Shown here: positions 1 to 10,283 of the stretch, in pieces
Position numbering within the stretch: the stretch's first letter is position 1
How the letters are laid out: each line of letters starts with the position of its first letter
From: Pogostemon cablin
Lineage: Eukaryota > Streptophyta > Magnoliopsida > Lamiales > Lamiaceae
NCBI GenBank assembly: GCA_023678885.1
Contig: CM042982.1
Span: 11,656,001-11,720,000, forward strand
Length of the DNA: 64,000 bases
Reading direction: 5' to 3'
Made by a program: the position numbers and the translations under genes
The notes under the pieces: generated by a model
What the model was told of the DNA's origin: nothing
Database searches by the model: none
Seen by the model: the letters and a program-made list of their open reading frames with translations, nothing else

Positions 1-1654
1 TTTTTAAGTATACAATATATTTTATATTTCCACAACTTTTAGATTATTAACATGATAAGGTTTTTTATTTAATTATTGTTATATTATATGTGTAGGGGGC
101 AACATATATTATATCAAATTTCCGTGTTGCTGAAAATATTAGGTCGGTCCTTATTACAAATTATGAATTCAAGTTGAACATCCATAATTACACATTGGTG
201 CGATTGACTTCGCCATTGGAAACCAACAAAACTGGCTTGAATTTTATTGATTTTGATACAATCAATTCTCAAGACAACACTAGAGATACAGTACTCATAG
301 GTATGTTTTAAAAGTTTATTATTTTTTTTTAATAGAAACTAATTATACTTTTAAAAAAAATTGTTCTATTTTTTCTTACAATGACAATATCCACAGACAT
401 AATTACTTTGGTGGTAAAAATAGTAGATATAATTTGTGTTAGTGCAAGGGGAGAATATGCAAAACAATTGATGCAATACAAAAAGAACAATTCAAACAAA
501 ACACTTATTATTGTTCTTGAGTATGCCAAAATCAACAATAAATATAGAGGTACATTTTTTTAAAACTCATTTTATTTATGTATAATTCTATATGTGTTTA
601 GATGTCATTAGATGTTTATTCGAATATATTTAGCCATTAATCATATATTATTTGTCCTCTAATTTCTTAGATATGTTTTAACAATAATAATAATTATTAT
701 TATTATATAAAAATTTAAATCATACTTTCTTTGAAATATGCTGTAGGAAAAAACATATCAAATTCTTGGAATGCAACATGAATAACAATTAATGAAGATA
801 TAAAAGAAGTTCATGATTTCCGAAAGAGATGCGCGCTCAATCTATACATTACATTTAGTGATTTTTTCTTTTAAAAAATATATATATATATATATATATC
901 TATAAATTTTAATATTTATGCATTTGGAAATATAGCATGAGTTTAATATGTCATGATAGATTGCCTGGACAGTCTCGTATAAATCATATTGGTAGAAGCT
1001 TCATCTTTGAAGAATTTACACCAAATTTAGAAGTGATCTATCTTGCAGAAATTCAAGACATCAAGGATGTAAATATTTCATTATAATTTTTTTGTTTTAA
1101 AATATTTTGTTTCAAAGATTAAAATGCATTACAATTATTGTATAACTTATGTTAATTTATATTTTCATCATGGTTTTTTAGGAAAGATATTGCATTGTTG
1201 TTGCAAATGCTCAAATGATCCAAACTCAATATGGATGGTACTATAATGGATGTAACAAATGCACCAAGAAAATTATTGATAAATCTGGAGTCCCTTACTG
1301 TGAGAAGTATAAGCAGGACATATCAGTGTCTGTGCCACAGTAAGTTTTATTTTTTTATTTGAAAGTTTAACATATTTTTTTTAAAAAAATTACTATTTTC
1401 TTTTAAAAATGACAAATAAAATTTTATTAAGTTATATTTCACTTTTTATTTATTTCATTTCAGTTACATAATATACCATTTAAAGGTAAACATCATAATT
1501 ATAATAAATAAAGATAAATATATACGAACATGAAAAACAGAATGAAAATAACATTACATCAAAGCATATCGAAATTAACATAATAAAGTAAAGATCATTT
1601 AAAAAATTATATTATAAAAATATAACCCTTGTAATACACGGGGAAACATACTAG
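1..1654 (+). mobile_element. 3' part of a Helitron transposon
   Basis: The right end has the marks of a Helitron 3' terminus. A short imperfect hairpin (about 1626-1642, CCC.TGT / ACA.GGG arms with a three-base loop) is followed eight bases later by CTAG at 1651-1654 and then a T, the usual A|T insertion context. Plant Helitrons often carry an RPA70-like gene next to the Rep/helicase gene, and a decayed RPA1-like gene sits just inside this end. The Rep/helicase part and the 5' end would lie left of the window. The hairpin and CTAG are seen; the family assignment is inference. Confidence 0.6.
96..1339 (+). pseudogene. Decayed RPA1-like (replication protein A 70-kDa) gene of a Helitron
   Basis: Five exon-like blocks resemble the single-stranded-DNA-binding OB-fold region of plant RPA70 proteins. 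They lie at 96-300, 397-549, from 747, about 960-1068, and 1182-1339, with GT-AG borders at most junctions. Block 1 reads GATYIISNFRVAEN, block 4 has EEFTPNLEVIYLAEIQDIKD, and block 5 has the start of the C-terminal zinc-ribbon OB-fold (YCIVVANAQ, then CNKC and YCEKYKQD). Block 3 has an in-frame TGA at about 779. The fourth zinc cysteine of block 5 appears replaced by tyrosine. No continuation of the C-terminal OB-fold is found before the Helitron end. RPA binds ssDNA during replication; here it is most likely a dead copy of a transposon-borne gene. Confidence 0.6.
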
Positions 1655-1657
1655 TAA

Positions 1658-1945
1658 TCTCTAATCTACTAAACAAGGGTTTTTGCTTGCTGAGGTGGCG
1701 AATTCTTATTTAAATCTTATCTGTCAACTCTCATTTTTTCAATATTTTCAATTTTAATTACTTTCTAACCGAATTTCAGCCCTATTTAATTACTCATTAA
1801 CTTTTCCCTACTGCAAAATCCCCCACCTTAATTAGCTCTCAATTTTTTCAATATTTTCAATTTTAAGTAATTTTTAATTCAAATCAGTTTTCCGCCATAT
1901 TTAATTGCTCATTAATTTTTGTTTCTAATGCAAAACCTCCCATCT
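1658..1945 (+). mobile_element. Possible 5' end of a second Helitron with a degenerate tandem repeat
   Basis: Three bases after the CTAG end of the upstream Helitron, the sequence starts TCTCTAATCTACTAAACAAG. This resembles the TC-starting 5' ends of plant Helitrons. It is followed by two diverged copies of a roughly 105-bp unit (about 1731-1830 and 1837-1945) that share TTTTTTCAATATTTTCAATT and a block ending in CATCTTA or CACCTTA. No protein-coding sequence is recognised. The matching 3' terminus was not located, so the element's extent is unknown. Confidence 0.35.
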
Positions 1946-2579
1946 TAGTAACGCATTTGTGGAATTTGTAGTGTCTTGCCAAAGTCTTCTTTCAGTGGAT
2001 CATATTCAGCGATTTGTTTCATTCTTATAATTGTCTCCTATTAAAAATTTCTTCCCAAGATGTACATGATTGGAATTCTATTAATCCATCGTTTCTTCTT
2101 CTTATTAGAAACAAATTATATGTGAAATGTAATTCTTCACTTTCAATGCATTGTATTTGAATTTTCTACTAAGTTAACTAATTTTGTATCATCAACAAGT
2201 CCTATCTAATTTTACATATTTATGGATTAATCGTGATTTGTTGTTTTACAATTGATAAAGGTGAACTTGGGGGCGACTCTTATGCATCCGTATGACTTTT
2301 ACCATATGGCGAAATTGAAACTGGCAATCAGAATGAGAATCTCCATCTAATTTTCTCTTTATTATATCTTTTAAGAATTAGGCATATGATGACACTCATT
2401 CTCTTTTATCTAATTGATATAGATGTTGCATTGTATACTAAAAGTCTAGCTTTAGTATGAACAATGTTTTAACAATATTTGAAATGAGAATCATTGACCA
2501 AATGATTGCATCTTATAATTTATTTATATGTCGATGCAATAATCCATTTACTTTATATTGTAGATAATATGGTGTGTGG

Positions 2580-3660
2580 CGTCGCACGGAAGATCATATT
2601 ATCAGTTCCTTATAAAGTATAAACAGATGCTCACAACCAAAATAGATGGAGACAATCTATCAGGATGTGTACTATGATTTGGTATTATTTTGTATTGACT
2701 ATAAAATTACACTAGTGCACTTTGCGTGTATTGAGCAGGACCGCGTGAGGTTGTTCGATTTATACTGATTATATAAGAGAACTAGACCTCAATTATTATG
2801 GATGTTCGTACATTTAATCCCTATACAATAACCTAAACACGTAATTCAGTATTTATTTCTTTGATACATCAATGAGTGAGATTTAAATGTAAATCAATAT
2901 GCTTGATGAGTTGGGAGATGGTACTGTCTCTATGGTGTACTGTTGATTATAAAAGGAATCCGTGTCCTAATGAATTAGGCTAATGATGCCCCCTTGAGGA
3001 GCTCATAAGAGTTATCAAGTAAACCCTGCAGGTGGATTCAAGTCAGCATGATAATAAGGTTGACTGGTAATGCTATTGGATTAGAGATTAATTAATTGAG
3101 TTGTTAGTAACTCATTTAATTAATTGGCATTGTATATATTAAAAACTGGAAGTTAAATGAACTCATAATAAGAAGGAGAGCATAACGTAATTTGGGATTA
3201 GGGTGGCAGTACAATAATAATTCTTTAGTGGACTGAATTAATTATTATTGGACTTAAGTATAAGTTTTGGGCTAAACTTGATGTTTAAGTCAAAGGGAGG
3301 CCCAATACTAATTTCTCCTCCTAGTCTCTACTGTAGCCTATAAATAAGTCATCATATTACACGCCTAAATCAATCTTTAGATTTCTTATCGGATAAGAGA
3401 GAACGTGAGAAATTCGAGGGAGACTGCGGATTGGGATCGCCTAGAGGATTGTCGCCCACACGACTTCTAGACAAGACATAGGCATAAGAATACAGCAGAA
3501 GATCAAGAGGTGGAAAAAGAATCTAAAGTACAAAGTTAGAGGAGGCATAAGAGTACAGCAGAAGATCAATAGGTGGAAAAAGAATCTAAAGTACAAAGTT
3601 ATAGGAATGCTGAAAACGCACGCTCAACTTTAATAATTTTTCTGTGTTTGTGTAGAACTC
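2580..3660 (+). mobile_element. Probable LTR-retrotransposon-derived non-coding sequence
   Basis: No ORF is present. The stretch has an LTR-like layout: a long AT-rich region, a TATA box at 3338-3346 (CTATAAATA), then a transcribed-leader-like section with GC-richer text around 3400-3475. From about 3610 it runs into a segment also found inside the LTR-like repeats at 47.2-47.4 kb (minus) and 51.9-52.1 kb (plus). The family is not determined; Copia or Ty3 are both possible. Confidence 0.3.
3481..3606 (+). repeat. 63-bp unit, two tandem copies
   Basis: Copy 1 is 3481-3543 and copy 2 is 3544-3606. They differ at only a few bases. Both contain ACAGCAGAAGATCAA and GAATCTAAAGTACAAAGTTA. The duplication is recent and lies in LTR-like non-coding sequence. 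Confidence 0.85.
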
Positions 3661-3870
3661 AACACTGGTGGTGTAATATATGGTTGAAAATCTACGAAAG
3701 AGAGGATCGTTTTGACGTAAAAATCACTCAAATCGGATTTTAGATGAGGAAGTTATGCTCAAAATCGTGAGGTCGCACAGCTGCTGGCGAGAATTTTTGA
3801 AAATTTCCTAAAATTAGCCTATCTTTCCTAATTCTTGGACTGTTTAGACTTCTCCGCCAAAAGATAAAGT
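3610..3870 (+). repeat. Dispersed LTR module (copy 1)
   Basis: This carries a conserved string of short blocks: TAATTTTTCTGTGTTTGTG, then GAGAGGATC, ATCACTCAAATC, GAAGTTATGCTCAAAATCG and a GC-rich GAGGTCGCACAG. The same blocks occur in the same order near 51.93-52.08 kb (plus), in reverse at 47.18-47.40 kb, and twice in reverse at 41.25-41.56 kb. It is therefore a shared module of several LTR-type repeats rather than unique sequence. Confidence 0.6.
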
Positions 3871-4166
3871 TTTCTGATATTTTCGTTGCGTTAGATATGC
3901 ATGGAACTCGAATGGATTACATAAACCATAAGATACGATCACTATCAATAGGATTGCTGGTACTTAGAGCATTTATTTATTGTCAATATTGGAGATGTTG
4001 AGGCGGATTTTTCAAAATGGAAGCAATAAAGTTACACACATCTTTTTTTCTCTGAGTGGCATAGTGAAATCTAATTCACACAATGATGATCATTATTCAA
4101 CCCCACCTCAAGTTTCAGATGTGTATGTTCATGGTGCAAGTTGCAGCTGTACATAATTAACCATCC

Positions 4167-4170
<4 letters not shown>

Positions 4171-4245
<75 letters not shown>
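4171..4245. repeat. (AT)n microsatellite
   Basis: Uninterrupted AT dinucleotide tract of about 75 bp. Short 'ORFs' with IYIYIY runs across it are artefacts of the repeat. Confidence 0.98.
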
Positions 4246-4246
<1 letters not shown>

Positions 4247-4318
4247 CAAGAGTTTTCACGATACTCAATTGCTTAGGTGCCATCTCTACAATCCTCCATT
4301 GCTTACGTGTCAAATTTT

Positions 4319-4482
4319 GAGATTATTGAAATATTTTTATCTTTTCTCATTTAATTTGGTGCTCTCTTTGTAACTGCTTAGACGTTTCACTCTTGAGATT
4401 ATTGAAATTAATAATTTTTTTTTTCTCATTTAGTGTAATAATTTGGTGCTCTCTTTGTAACAACCTAGACGTTTCACTCCTT
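4319..4482 (+). repeat. Diverged tandem duplication, unit about 80 bp
   Basis: Two copies share GAGATTATTGAAAT, TTGGTGCTCTCTTTGTAAC and TAGACGTTTCACTC, at 4319-4393 and about 4395-4482. The sequence that follows (4490-4860) is pyrimidine-rich and leader-like, but no coding exon is recognised. Confidence 0.65.
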
Positions 4483-6990
4483 GAAGATTTCTTTGAACCC
4501 TATGTTTCTTCTTCTCTCCACGACACCTACTAAGCATCTGTGGATTTGAATTATTATTATTAGAATCAGAATTTAGATCAAATTTCGACTCAAATTAATC
4601 TCACCATCCAAGTTTGTTTGATTTCGAATATTTTTTTCGTCTTATTTCATTGTTGATGGGTTCGCAAAAGACATTGATGTGCGCCGTGTATTGCCAGATA
4701 CTGTTAATTTATTCATGATTTTCAAATTAATGATTTTAGAGGTTCTTACTTTGAAATTGTAGTTTCTGATTATTATATATAAGTTTGTTTGTTTATCTCT
4801 AATCCTCGATAAATTCATTCTCTTCTCATTTGTTTTTTTTACCAGATGAGGAGGGTTTTATTCCCTCAATCCTCAGTCGTACGTAAAGCTTAATTTCCCT
4901 ACTGTATCTTAAAACTCATAATTTAGAAACTCATACCAACTAAAATAATTTTTCATAATGAAATGCATCAATTGTCTTGGTAAGATGCCTTTTGTAATTG
5001 AATCTTTATATATAACTAAATGAGAGTTCTCATATGCCACATATCTTTGGAGTATTGTTAAGTTGATGTGTCATTCTTTTAATAAACGACAATGATTTGC
5101 TGTATTTACTCCAGTTCCCACCCATTCGCTTCTGGAGGGAGGCATGGAAATTTGATAGTGGATTTAAGGTATTCTTGAAATATTTATTATTATGTGTCAG
5201 TAATGCTTCGAGTATAACATTATACTCTTATGATTAATAATGTAGTAAGTTCATTTACAAAATAAAAAAGATTGTATATATAACTGATCTCATTGGAAGA
5301 AATATATGGTTCTATAAGCCTCATTATTCAACACAAAACCAATAAAAAAAACTTTAAAATTACTTACGGGAAGAATCATGAATCTTAGCACAAACAATTT
5401 GCTGCAATAACAAAAATTACTAAACTTTTAAACAAAAGTAATACGTGGAGTATATAATACTACACTCAATTGATACATAATGCCAGTAAGTTTATTTTTA
5501 TTTTTTTCATTATTTGAGCATGAGTTTTTTTGGTTGTGAATAAATAATTAAACTAAAAATTAGAAGTATGGGCATTGTTATTCTTCTTTCTTCTTCTTCT
5601 TTTTTTTTCCTCATTAAGCCTAGAATAAGTTATTGATCTTAGTAACTGAAGGCAGGGTGGATCCGCAATTATTTATCTCTAATCCTTGATAAGTTCATTC
5701 TCTTCTCTATTCTTTACTTCTTTTTTCCCCAGTGTTTGATCTATCCAACCCTACCTCTCCAAGTGTTAATTCATTCTTAGAAATGGCACGTTTCTTTATC
5801 TTTTTTCTTTGTTATAATTTAATTATGAATTCTTTTACTTAAATTTTTGTTTTAGACTTATATATTAGTGTTGATTATTTTACTTAATTTCTTTAACAAA
5901 TTTCCAAACTGCAGGTCTCTGAGACTCTATTTCTCAAATCACCATAAAACAAAATCTTTTAAGATTAATTAATGATTCTATTTCCGTGTTCCATCTATTT
6001 ATTATGTTTCTATGCTCATTTGCTTAAAGAAGCAGATTCTGTGTATTCACGCCAAAAGTTGAAGTTTTTACTCATTTTTGCTCATGGTATAATGCTGATT
6101 TTATGCCATTAGACTAAACAAGCAAAAAGCCATTTTACCAAATGGCCAAGTTCAGCTCATTTGTTTGCATCTTAATATGAATGCCTTTTTTCTCCTTGAT
6201 GTTGCTTGAATAATTTGATTACTTATGCCAACAATGCCAATTTGTAAAGTGACAGAACATGTGTGCAAGTGTGAGAATTATTTTCTTTTATCATTTGTTT
6301 ACAAGTGATCTCTTTACTTCTATCTGTCTCTTAATCATACTTTTTGTCTCTCCAATAAGATTAGATGACTAGCGGCCTGCATTCCTTTTTGGGTTGGACT
6401 ATGCAACAACAGAAAGTGTGCTAAAATATGAGAATAAATGAAGGTCTCTCAATAAAAATAAAAGGACTCTCACAAAGCTACAGTTGCTGAAGTTAGAAGT
6501 ATCTTACTGATTACAACTGATCATGCTGTAAATTAAATATGATATGCTAATTTTGATTTGAGTTCAGTTTAAAGCTTGCTCGAATAAATTTTATATCAAG
6601 ATTCAAATAAGTCAAATAATTTCCTCTTGCCTAAAGCTTCATATAAATCTTATTATTATATCCCGTATTATCATTCTTACTATAATTCACTATATGCTCA
6701 ATGGTGAGGCTATAATTTTTCATTTCAAAATGATAGATTAATCAATATCATCGATGCACAGTTAATTAGCCTCTTAGATTCATGCTTGTCGAAAAAGTGG
6801 GAGACCATATTTTATTTGAGTACACATTCAAAAACTCAGAAAAATATATATATTGCATGTAGACAGCATAGTATTGTAGGCTACAAAGGCATGAGAGCCC
6901 CAACTAGATGTAAAAATTAATAAAAAAGAAAATCACACTTTTCTTTGGTATACTTACAGTCAAAATAAAATTTAAACTTATTTTATAAGA
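4483..6990. other. AT-rich intergenic DNA, no gene seen
   Basis: No ORF or exon chain is supported here. One repeated phrase, TTTATCTCTAATCC.TGATAA plus TTCATTCTCTTCTC, occurs near 4792 and again near 5675, so part of this stretch is an internal duplication. Nothing else is recognised. Confidence 0.5.
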
Positions 6991-7200
6991 GTTGGTCTCT
7001 TGTGTCTCCAGGTGTAAAAGATAGGTATGGATATATTATTTTGTTTTAAAGAGTATACACTTTAATTAATAAGGGTACATTATTTTGTTTTAAAGGGTAT
7101 ACACTTTTTATTATTATTTTTTATTTTTTTCAAAAAATAAAGAGTACACATTTTTATACTAAAGGGTATACAATTTAATACTAAAAGGTATGACACACGA
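6990..7200 (+). repeat. Dispersed repeat shared with 54.1-54.4 kb
   Basis: The phrases AAAGAGTATACACTTTAATT, AATA.GGGTA.A and related TATAC blocks recur in the same order at about 54110-54390. This is a non-coding dispersed repeat; its family is unknown. Confidence 0.6.
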
Positions 7201-7584
7201 TGTTTTACATGCATTATCATCTAGGCTTAAATTTTTATTAATAAAAAACATATGTACACTTAATGCACAGTTAATACACCAAATCAATAAAAATGATGTG
7301 TTCAACAAACACTTGAATAGAAATGACTACGCAAAATCTTCATAATGTTGTCTGAATTTTTATAAATACACATATTACAGTAATGGTTGAAATAAGAGTT
7401 CTATTATTTCGCTTATTTAATTTATAAAACAAAACTAAATATTGAGATAAATACTGCAATATATGAAAAAAAAATTTTACACATACAAACAATACAATAT
7501 AACATAAATAATAAGAACTTTTAATTTTTTTTCATTTTATTTTTTTATCATTTAAATATTTGATGATCCCACGTGGTACTCGGG

Positions 7585-7585
<1 letters not shown>

Positions 7586-7662
<77 letters not shown>
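7586..7662. repeat. (AT)n microsatellite
   Basis: Uninterrupted AT tract of about 77 bp; any reading frame through it is artefactual. Confidence 0.98.
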
Positions 7663-7666
<4 letters not shown>

Positions 7667-7959
7667 TTGGTTACTATGATATTCATTTTGTTCTTCTTTT
7701 ATTTTCTGATATAGGGGTCCAAATTCATGAAGAGCACATGTGTACCTGAAAACTAAGGTATGAAATTCTATATTAAGGTACTTCAAAATTTATAAGCGAA
7801 AATTTTTCTATTCTTTGTAATCTGTTTTCCCTAATGAGGTATTTTGGTCTAAATATACATTTTGAACAAATTAATCTCCTATCTTGCTATGACCTATTAT
7901 GTGGTTGTTTCACATTCTTAAAAATTTTTCTTCACTCCCATCAGTTCTACATCTCCAAT

Positions 7960-9107
7960 TAGGGGTGGCACGGGTCGGGTTTCGAATTATTTTGGGTTTT
8001 GAGTTCGGGTATCCAAAATTTCGAATTTGGAAATACATTATTCTAACCCGATCTGATATTTTATTTACCCGATCTTTCGGGTACCTGATTCGGGTTATCC
8101 GAAAATACATCTTTTTTTTTTTTTTTTTTTAAGTATTAAAATAAATTAATTAGGTGTGTTTTATATAAATTTTTTTTAATATTTAATCTTTGAGGCAATA
8201 TTTTATTTGAGGTAGGTCTTGCGTTAAACCTTCTCACGTAAGACAATTTTTCACTTTTTAAAATAGTTATCATTTTCGCTATAAATCGTTATCACTTTCG
8301 CTATAAAATGTTATCATTTTTTAGTTATACTATAAATTGTTTATGAAAGAGAATTTCATTATTTATTATCACTTTTCTTCATAAAAGTTATTACTTTCTG
8401 GCCGGCTCACGTAAGCCCTTACGTGAGACGGTCTCACACAAGTCTTTGCCTTTTATTTGATCTATTTTATTATTTTTTTCTTCGTTTTTAAATAATTATG
8501 AAAGAATATAATAAATACATATCATATCATAATAATATTAATTTTTATACTAATGTTAGGATTTAGATAGTATATTTTAATTATGTAGTAAGATATTTAA
8601 ATTTATATAGTTTTATATGTTATTTTTATCTAATGAATTAAAAATATTTATACATTAAAGTATATGATAACTTAAATCATACTAAAATTAATGATATAAA
8701 GAGAATTCAAATTTAAATTTTATAAGATAAGGATGTATAATACAAAATTTTATTTTTATTATGTAAAAATAATTGACAATTTAAAAAATAAATAAATTTA
8801 ATTGAGTAATGTTTAAAGGATAATAAATATATTTTATGATTAAAAAATTAAGAATGCATCAAAATTTTAATATTTCATTAATCAAATTATTTTTTATAAT
8901 TAATATTAGAGTGTTAAAAAAAACTTCGGGTACTCGATCGGATAATTCAGGTACATTTTTAATATACGAAACCCGAATCGAAGTTATAGCTTCGGATTCG
9001 GGTTACCCGAAACTCGATTTTTTTTATAAAAAATTATCTGAACCGATCGGGTAAATTTGATCGGGTCGGATCGGGTACCAAAACTCGAAAATATTTGCCC
9101 ACCCCTA
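7960..9107. mobile_element. hAT-like non-autonomous element
   Basis: The ends are inverted: TAGGGGTGGCACGGG on the left and GCCCACCCCTA on the right, which resembles plant hAT termini. Inside both ends (7970-8100 and 8925-9090) there are dense CGGGT / ACCCG motifs in both orientations, like the subterminal repeats where hAT transposase binds. No transposase ORF is present. I did not find a convincing 8-bp target duplication, so the exact borders are uncertain. A second element is nested inside at 8211-8450. Confidence 0.5.
8211..8450. mobile_element. 240-bp MULE-type MITE with 10-bp target duplication
   Basis: The element is flanked by perfect direct repeats TTTTATTTGA (8201-8210 and 8451-8460). 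Its ends are imperfect inverted repeats of about 30 bp. The left end runs GGTAGGTCTTGCGTT to CTCACGTAAG, and the right end read in reverse runs GGCAAAGACTTGTG to CTCACGTAAG. A 9-10 bp duplication points to the Mutator superfamily. Inside, TTATCA.TTTCGCTATAAA is repeated several times. It is inserted in the hAT-like element. Confidence 0.75.
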
Positions 9108-9109
9108 GC

Positions 9110-9555
9110 TAAGGGGGTGATTGGTTCGTTACATGGAATGAGAATAATAATGAGAATGAAACTATTGAGGAATGATAAGAGATATGTTTATTATAAGTGT
9201 AGTGTTTGGTTAGTATTTGGAATAATTATAATAGTTATCAATTGTTTGGTTAATTAAAATTTTAAGATATGGAATTAAATTTTTCTTTCTGATAAATGAG
9301 TATGAACATGATCATAATATTTTTACCTTTTAATAGAATATAAATTAAAAATATTATTAATAATACATCAATTTGCTTGATATTTTCATAATGTCAGAAA
9401 AAAATTACAAAATTGTAGAAATGATGGCAGATAGAAATTTATCAAGGAGTTAGAATAAGAGAAGAATAGAGACAACTACTGCAATTTCACAGCTTCTGTT
9501 TTTTGTCCCGAGGGATGATACCCATTCCACCCTCCAAATCCCCCAACCAAACGTA
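9110..9555. mobile_element. Possible MITE next to the hAT-like element
   Basis: The left end has GGGGGTGATTGGTTCG and the right end CCCCCAACCAAACG, in inverted arrangement, with GGAATGAGAATAATAATGAG next to the left end and CATTCCACCCTCC next to the right. This is the layout of PIF/Harbinger- or hAT-type MITEs. The repeats are imperfect and no target duplication is clear. Confidence 0.35.
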
Positions 9556-9559
9556 TAAG

Positions 9560-10283
9560 TTTGTTGAAGTTTGCATGAGTTATGAAAATCATGAACAACA
9601 GTTGTTATAAATACAGAATTTTAAGAAAAAAAAAATTATTTAATTTCAGGAATAATTTGATATATTTAATTTCAGGAATAATTTGATATATTTAGACAAT
9701 AAATAAACTATAAAATAAATTATGTAAATTGAAAAAGTAACTGTAATTTGAAATTAAGCCAGACGTGAAGGGAAAAAAAATCTTGAATTCTTCCATTAAA
9801 ATAATTCTTCTAATAGTAATGTAGTTGAGAACAAAATTAAATATCCATTGCATGTAAAATCAGCGACCATAATTCTTCACAATTGTGAGATAACTCTTAA
9901 AACTCATCTAAATTAACTCTTTAAATTACCTGTGCACATCTCTGCAGTCAAATAAAATTCTTTTAACATTTGCACTAGCTAGCTATGTCGTTCAACTTAA
10001 ACACCTTTACCTAGTGGCTTCCTTTCCAAACGAGTCATGTCTGGTCGGGTGGTGGGATGAATACTCTACCGATTAGCATTCTTTTTCACGCAAGTTTTGG
10101 GTTGGGTGAGCAAGTGACACCATAAACCAAAAGTACACATGTTTTATATGTTCTTTCAAAGTTCATTTGAGGAGACGGGAGAGGGAATAGCAATCGAATA
10201 AGGTGTTCTGGCTAATGTAGAACATTGATCGTTATGGCTAAAAAGTGTTGTGGGCTGCATTTTGAAGGGACTCCACTGACTCC
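9560..10283. other. Downstream flank of GCS1, no further gene
   Basis: AT-rich sequence just past the GCS1 stop codon. The GCS1 3' UTR and polyadenylation site should lie in roughly 9900-10283, but no single signal can be singled out among many AATAAA-like words. Confidence 0.4.

Noticed and set aside
4071..4313. ORFs with long IYIYIY runs here and at 7532-7786, 20237-20664 and 43687-43890
   Set aside because: They exist only because (AT)n tracts lack stops in these frames; no conserved protein flanks them.
7899..8132. ORFs rich in RVGF/RIRY words on both strands
   Set aside because: Produced by CGGGT/ACCCG subterminal repeats of the hAT-like element.
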